From Clostridium sp. AWRP (GTDB lineage: Bacteria > Bacillota > Clostridia > Clostridiales > Clostridiaceae), in contig NZ_CP029758.2 in NCBI RefSeq assembly GCF_004006395.2, positions 868,001 to 932,000 of the forward strand: a stretch of DNA of 64,000 nucleotides, given 5' to 3'. Of this stretch, positions 60,074 to 64,000 are shown one piece after another. The notes below the pieces were generated by a model that was not told where the DNA came from, did not search any database, and saw only the letters and a program-made list of their open reading frames with translations. Position 1 is the first letter of the stretch; each line of letters starts with the position of its first letter. The position numbers and the translations under genes were made by a program.

Positions 60074-61924
60074 ATGGATAAAATTAAATCTTTTTTTACA
60101 AATTTTATAGATGTAATTTTTTTTGTAACTGTAGTAATGTTTAAAATATTAGTATATGGAAAACATATGAGTTCATTTAAAAGCTCGTTTATGCCAGCTT
60201 TAGCCTCAGTATTTGTATTGGTATCTATTGCCTTCATTTTTAAAACTAGAGGTCGTGCTAGATTTTTGTATATATGTAATTGTATTATAAGTATATTCAT
60301 AGTTAGTGATTTGATCTATTATAAGTATTTTAAAGATATTATATCTGTATCTGTTCTGATAAGCGGATTTCAATTAAATGCGGTAAAATCTAGTGTTGCT
60401 AACCTACTGGACTTTAAAGATTTTTTATATCTTTTTGATATTGTATTTATAATTCCCTTTATAAATAGGTATTTGGTAGGTCATAATAGGAGGCTTTCTA
60501 CAAAAGTTAGAGTATCAGTGTTTTTAGTATTTATTTTAGTAGGTATTTTTATTGATTTCAAAAGCTTTTACGCTTTATCAAAAGAACAACCAAGACTTCT
60601 TACAACTATGTATAATAAAGTGTATATAGCAAAAAAATTGGGTACAGTAAATTATCACTGCCTGGATATTTATAATTGTGTTTCTGCCAATATAAATAGG
60701 TTAACTCCTATGTCTAAGGACAAAGTTCAGGCTATAGAATATTTTATAGATAAAAGCAAGTCCAGTCATGAAAATTTAAACGGAATTGGACAAGGCAAAA
60801 ACTTGATAATGATACAGGTAGAAGCACTACAAGGATTTGTTATAAATTCTTCTGTAAATGGAAAGGAGATAACTCCCAATTTAAATAGATGGATAGGACG
60901 TTCGGAGTATTTTGATAATTTTTACTATCAGGTGGCAGCTGGAGGAACTTCTGATGCAGAATTTATGACAAACAATTCACTTTATCCTGCATCAGCAGGT
61001 GCAGCATATTTGCTTTACTCTGGTAATGAATACAATGCAATGCCTAAAAATTTTAAGAATGAAGGTTATTATACTGCGGCTTTACACGGATTTAGGGAAA
61101 GTTTTTGGAATAGAAACATAATGTATAAAAAGCTTGGCTTTGATACTTTTTATGGTGAAAAAAGTTATAAACAAAATGAGTCTATAGGACTTGGCTTAAG
61201 CGATAGGTCTTTTCTTAACCAATCTGTAGACAAGCTAAAAAATATGAAAAGTCCATATTATGCTTTCCTAATAACTCTAACAAGTCATTTTCCTTATGAT
61301 GATGTAAATAAATATGGGGATTTTGATGTAGGAGATTATAAAGGAAGTCTTATTGGGAATTATATGCAGGCAATACATTATACGGATGAACAGCTTGGAA
61401 TGTTTTTAGATGAACTAGACAAAAATGGTACTTTAAAAAATTCAATAGTTGTACTATATGGAGATCATTATGCAATACCTAAAGATAAACAAGATCAGCT
61501 TTTTAACTTTTTAAGGATGAGTTCCAAATCTGATTTAGAGTGGGAGAAGCTTCAAAAGGTTCCTATGCTTATTCATTTTCCTGATGAATCTGTGAAAGGA
61601 GTAAACCATGTTTATGGAGGTCAGATGGACATATATCCTACGGTATGTAATTTATTTAAACTTAAGGAAGAAGAAATGCTTGGTAAAGATCTCTTTAATC
61701 CTGAAAGCGAAAGAGTTATATTTAGGAATGGTTCTTTTATAGATAAAGATTGTTATTATTCTTCACAAGATGATATTTATTATGATGTAAATACGGGAAA
61801 TAAAATTTCTAAAAGTGATAAACTTGAAAAAGAAGAAGATTACATATTGAATCAGCTGAGTTATTCAGATTATATTTTGAGACATAATTTAATTAAAAAA
61901 CTAAATTTGGACAAGAACAAATAA
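60074..61924 (+). CDS. LtaS-family phosphoglycerol transferase (sulfatase superfamily)
   Basis: 616 residues with five N-terminal membrane segments (to about residue 170) and an extracytoplasmic alkaline-phosphatase-like domain. Metal and nucleophile motifs: LIMIQVEALQGFVI, nucleophile Thr in AAGGTSDAEFM, LTSHFPYD, and VVLYGDHYAI. LtaS enzymes polymerise glycerol phosphate from phosphatidylglycerol into lipoteichoic acid. Whether this organism makes classical LTA is unknown. RBS AGGGGGAAAG. Confidence 0.9.
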   Translation: MDKIKSFFTNFIDVIFFVTVVMFKILVYGKHMSSFKSSFMPALASVFVLVSIAFIFKTRGRARFLYICNCIISIFIVSDLIYYKYFKDIISVSVLISGFQLNAVKSSVANLLDFKDFLYLFDIVFIIPFINRYLVGHNRRLSTKVRVSVFLVFILVGIFIDFKSFYALSKEQPRLLTTMYNKVYIAKKLGTVNYHCLDIYNCVSANINRLTPMSKDKVQAIEYFIDKSKSSHENLNGIGQGKNLIMIQVEALQGFVINSSVNGKEITPNLNRWIGRSEYFDNFYYQVAAGGTSDAEFMTNNSLYPASAGAAYLLYSGNEYNAMPKNFKNEGYYTAALHGFRESFWNRNIMYKKLGFDTFYGEKSYKQNESIGLGLSDRSFLNQSVDKLKNMKSPYYAFLITLTSHFPYDDVNKYGDFDVGDYKGSLIGNYMQAIHYTDEQLGMFLDELDKNGTLKNSIVVLYGDHYAIPKDKQDQLFNFLRMSSKSDLEWEKLQKVPMLIHFPDESVKGVNHVYGGQMDIYPTVCNLFKLKEEEMLGKDLFNPESERVIFRNGSFIDKDCYYSSQDDIYYDVNTGNKISKSDKLEKEEDYILNQLSYSDYILRHNLIKKLNLDKNK

Positions 61925-61985
61925 TATATTTACATTTATTTGGATAAGTGCTAGTATAAAAATGTAATTAATCTAAAATTATTTA

Positions 61986-62074
61986 TAGTGCCAGGGGTGC
62001 CATTTGTGCTGAGAAAAGTGAAAACTTTAACCCTTTGAACCTGATTCGGGTAACGCCGACGTAGGAAAGCTACT
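61986..62074 (+). promoter_or_regulatory. TPP (thiamine pyrophosphate) riboswitch
   Basis: The THI element is clear: AGGGGTGCC, GTGCTGAGA, AACCCTTTGAACCTGAT, and GGGTAACGCCGACGTAGGAAA. It controls the downstream TatD-like and ABC transporter genes. Confidence 0.97.
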
Positions 62075-62088
62075 TTAATATTGGATTC

Positions 62089-62125
62089 AAAGCACTGTTT
62101 TTATAATAGTGCTTTTTATTTTTGT
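62089..62125 (+). terminator. Expression-platform terminator of the TPP riboswitch
   Basis: AAAGCACT and AGTGCTTTTT flank an AT-rich loop and a T-run follows, giving TPP-dependent termination before the first gene. Confidence 0.85.
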
Positions 62126-62147
62126 TAAAGTATAGGGAGAGAATAAA

Positions 62148-62882
62148 ATGTTTGTAGATGCGCATAATCATATGGATTTTTATAAAGATAATTTAAATAA
62201 TGCAATTAAGAGTATAAATCGCAGCAATATTAAAACCCTAGGATGTTCTATGGATTTGGAAAGTTATATATTTACAAAAAAATTAAGTAAAGATAATAAA
62301 AATATAACTCCATGTTTTGGAATACATCCATGGGAGGCACATAAAAACTACAAGGATTTAGATAAGTTCGATGATTATGTAAAGGAATGTAAAATTATTG
62401 GAGAAATAGGACTTGACTACTATTGGGTTTTGGAGAAAGAAAAATATCCTTATATGAATCTAGTATTTGAATACTTTTTAGGTAAAGCTAAGGAATATGA
62501 CAAAATAACAAACATTCATACTAAAGGAGCAGAAAAGGAGGTATTGGATTATATAAAGAAATATGATTTAAGAACACCTATAATTCATTGGTATAGTGGA
62601 GATTTGAATATATTAAAAAAGTTTTTGGAGTATGGGTGCTATTTTACAATAAGTGTTGATATAGGATATTCTAAACTTACAGATGAGATAGTAAAAATTC
62701 TTCCTCTAGGTAAAATCTTAACAGAAACTGATGGACCTACTTCACTTGAATGGGTAAATAAAAAATATGGATATCCATCTGAAGTTATAAATATTGTAAG
62801 AAAAATTTCTTTAATAAAGAATCTCCAGTTTGAAGAAGTTAGAGAAAAAATTTATGACAATTTTAATAAATTAAAATTATAG
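62148..62882 (+). CDS. TatD-family metal-dependent hydrolase in a thiamine-regulated operon
   Basis: 244 residues, amidohydrolase-type TIM barrel. Metal ligands: HxH in FVDAHNHMDF, Glu in IIGEIGLDYYWV, His in NIHTKGAEKE and IIHWYSGD, and Asp in LTETDGPTS. It is slightly shorter than typical TatD (about 255-265). The usual role of TatD is a DNase/exonuclease, but control by TPP and cotranscription with a thiamine-precursor transporter suggest an amidohydrolase on a thiamine-related pyrimidine. RBS AGGGAGAG. Confidence 0.85.
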   Translation: MFVDAHNHMDFYKDNLNNAIKSINRSNIKTLGCSMDLESYIFTKKLSKDNKNITPCFGIHPWEAHKNYKDLDKFDDYVKECKIIGEIGLDYYWVLEKEKYPYMNLVFEYFLGKAKEYDKITNIHTKGAEKEVLDYIKKYDLRTPIIHWYSGDLNILKKFLEYGCYFTISVDIGYSKLTDEIVKILPLGKILTETDGPTSLEWVNKKYGYPSEVINIVRKISLIKNLQFEEVREKIYDNFNKLKL

Positions 62883-62899
62883 ACTGAAGGTGCTTATAT

Positions 62900-63652
62900 A
62901 TGGAAAAAACAAAAAACATTCAAAGTAAAATATATCCTATAGTTACAATAGCAATAGTTGTACTTATATGGCAGTTAACAATAAACTTTGCCCATGTTCC
63001 TCAGTATATTATTCCTTCTCCGCTGGATATTTTAAAAACTCTTGTATCAGATTTCCAAAATATAATGGAAAATACAGAAACTACATTGTACGAATCTTTT
63101 ATAGGTTTTTTTATATCTATAATATTTTCCTTTATATTGGCTGTAATAATGGATAGTTTTGAGATTGTGAGAAAGTCAATATATCCTATTTTACTAATAT
63201 CTCAAACTATTCCAACTATAGCAATTGCACCTTTGTTTATAATATGGTTTGGATTTGGAGTACTTCCGAAAATAATAGTAGTGGTAATGGTATGTTTTTT
63301 CCCGATAGTTGTAAGCCTTGTGGATGGCTTTGAGAAAGTGGACAGGGATTATATAAATTTATTTAGCACTATGAAAGCTTCAAAATTACAGACATTTTAT
63401 CACTTAAAGCTTCCCTATGCTATGGTGAATTTTTTTTCAGGCTTAAAAATAGCAGCAACTTATATGATAATGTCTGCAATTATAGGTGAATGGCTTGGAG
63501 GAGATAATGGTATTGGTGTATACATGGTAAGGGCAAAAAATGCATATCAATTGGACAAGGTTTTTGCTTCAATTTTAGTCATTGTTATTGTAAGCATTAT
63601 AATAATTTACATTATAGATTTTATAGGTAAAAAAATAATACATTGGAAATAG
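62900..63652 (+). CDS. thiX: ABC transporter permease, ThiX-like (thiamine pyrimidine precursor)
   Basis: 250 residues with six membrane segments of the BPD_transp_1 type. The EAA loop lies near ATMKASKLQTFYHLKLPYAM. It resembles SsuC/TauC/ThiX permeases (PIVTIAIVVLIWQLTINFAH at the N-terminus). The TPP riboswitch and adjacent NMT1-like binding protein indicate uptake of a pyrimidine thiamine precursor such as HMP or formylaminopyrimidine. RBS GAAGGTG. Confidence 0.88.
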   Translation: MEKTKNIQSKIYPIVTIAIVVLIWQLTINFAHVPQYIIPSPLDILKTLVSDFQNIMENTETTLYESFIGFFISIIFSFILAVIMDSFEIVRKSIYPILLISQTIPTIAIAPLFIIWFGFGVLPKIIVVVMVCFFPIVVSLVDGFEKVDRDYINLFSTMKASKLQTFYHLKLPYAMVNFFSGLKIAATYMIMSAIIGEWLGGDNGIGVYMVRAKNAYQLDKVFASILVIVIVSIIIIYIIDFIGKKIIHWK

Positions 63653-63663
63653 AGGGGACGAAT

Positions 63664-64000
63664 ATGAAAAAAAATAAAATTGTATTCTTGTCGGTAACTA
63701 TATTTATTATAAGTTTGTTATTTGGGGGATGTGGAACGGGTGAAAAGAAACAGGAAGCTGCTTCTTTAGATAAAACTACGGTAATACTTGACTGGACTCC
63801 AAACACAGATCATACAGGATTATATGTAGCATTAGATAAAGGATATTATAAGGAGGAAGGACTGGATGTGAAGATAGTTCAACCTTCACAAGGTAATGTG
63901 ACAAATCTTGTAGCTGCAGGCAAAGGAGATTTTGGTGTAAGCTATCAGGAAGATGTAACCTATGCGGTTACAAACAAAAATCCACTTCCTATAAAATCCA
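63664..64000 (+). CDS. thiY: ThiY-like substrate-binding lipoprotein, cut by the window edge
   Basis: Open to the end of the window (112 codons). A lipoprotein signal peptide ends in the lipobox LFGGC (Cys about residue 23). The mature start TTVILDWTPNTDHTGLYVAL is characteristic of the NMT1/THI5-like ThiY family, which bind formylaminopyrimidine or HMP. GVSYQEDVTYAV fits the ligand-binding cleft. A ThiZ ATPase should follow beyond the window. Confidence 0.92.
   Translation, partial: MKKNKIVFLSVTIFIISLLFGGCGTGEKKQEAASLDKTTVILDWTPNTDHTGLYVALDKGYYKEEGLDVKIVQPSQGNVTNLVAAGKGDFGVSYQEDVTYAVTNKNPLPIKS

Overview
The window is AT-rich chromosomal DNA of a low-GC Gram-positive spore former, most likely a Clostridium sensu stricto species. 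Evidence: the dnaG-rpoD pair, a CotS-type spore coat gene, CWB2 cell-wall repeats, strong AGGAGG-type ribosome binding sites, T-rich hairpin terminators, and purine, glycine and TPP riboswitches. An acetolactate decarboxylase and a stand-alone MetH-reactivation-like protein would fit a solventogenic or acetogenic clostridium, but the species is inference. Many start codons were moved to the ATG, TTG or GTG that has a proper ribosome binding site.

Layout. 0-5 kb: polyphosphate kinase and divergent Ppx/GppA, then a CotS-family kinase-like gene. 5.6-12.1 kb: dnaG, rpoD, a PH-domain membrane protein, trmK, a Nif3-family gene and a zinc-ribbon coiled-coil protein. 12.1-12.7 kb: RNase P RNA followed by a fossil integrase C-terminus. 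12.7-16.1 kb: a PLP enzyme of unknown substrate, a LysR regulator and a TauE/SafE exporter. 16.7-19.3 kb: a tandem glycine riboswitch before a CycA-like transporter, then acetolactate decarboxylase. 19.3-25 kb: an ABC-F protein, an SGNH hydrolase, lgt, two very long imperfect hairpins, and an HtrA protease. 25-28.7 kb: MarR plus MATE, then an orphan adenine methyltransferase. 29.1-39.5 kb: a guanine riboswitch with a purine permease, and the purECFMNHD operon under an unusual purine riboswitch-like leader. 39.6-46.3 kb: cell-envelope genes, including a CWB2/glucuronyl C5-epimerase fusion, and the MetH-activation-like protein.

46.5-56.4 kb is the most interesting part. A minus-strand operon encodes a NuoG-N/GltD-like fusion, a NuoF-C/ferredoxin protein without an FMN domain, and a fumarate-reductase-like flavoprotein. 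Together these look like a soluble NAD(P)H-driven reductase complex. The operon starts at a promoter with a 19-bp spacer carrying a CCCC-N-GGGG dyad, the classic architecture of MerR activation, and a MerR/GyrI-like regulator is encoded divergently beside it. Downstream on the plus strand is an operon for a cyclase-family hydrolase, a ketopantoate-reductase-like dehydrogenase, an APC permease and a branched-chain aminotransferase. A plausible reading is amino acid uptake, transamination, reduction to a 2-hydroxy acid, and reduction of an unsaturated acid by the flavoprotein complex. The substrate is unknown.

56.4-64 kb: a fossil rRNA methyltransferase 3' end, nhaA, the intact RlmD-like gene, an RDD-like membrane protein, an LtaS-like phosphoglycerol transferase, and a TPP-riboswitch operon with a TatD-family hydrolase and ThiX/ThiY-like transporter genes cut by the window edge.

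Dispersed repeats include a 54-56-bp palindrome present three times plus a half copy, always just after a stop codon, and MITE-like inverted repeats at about 26.97, 30.85 and 43.89 kb.
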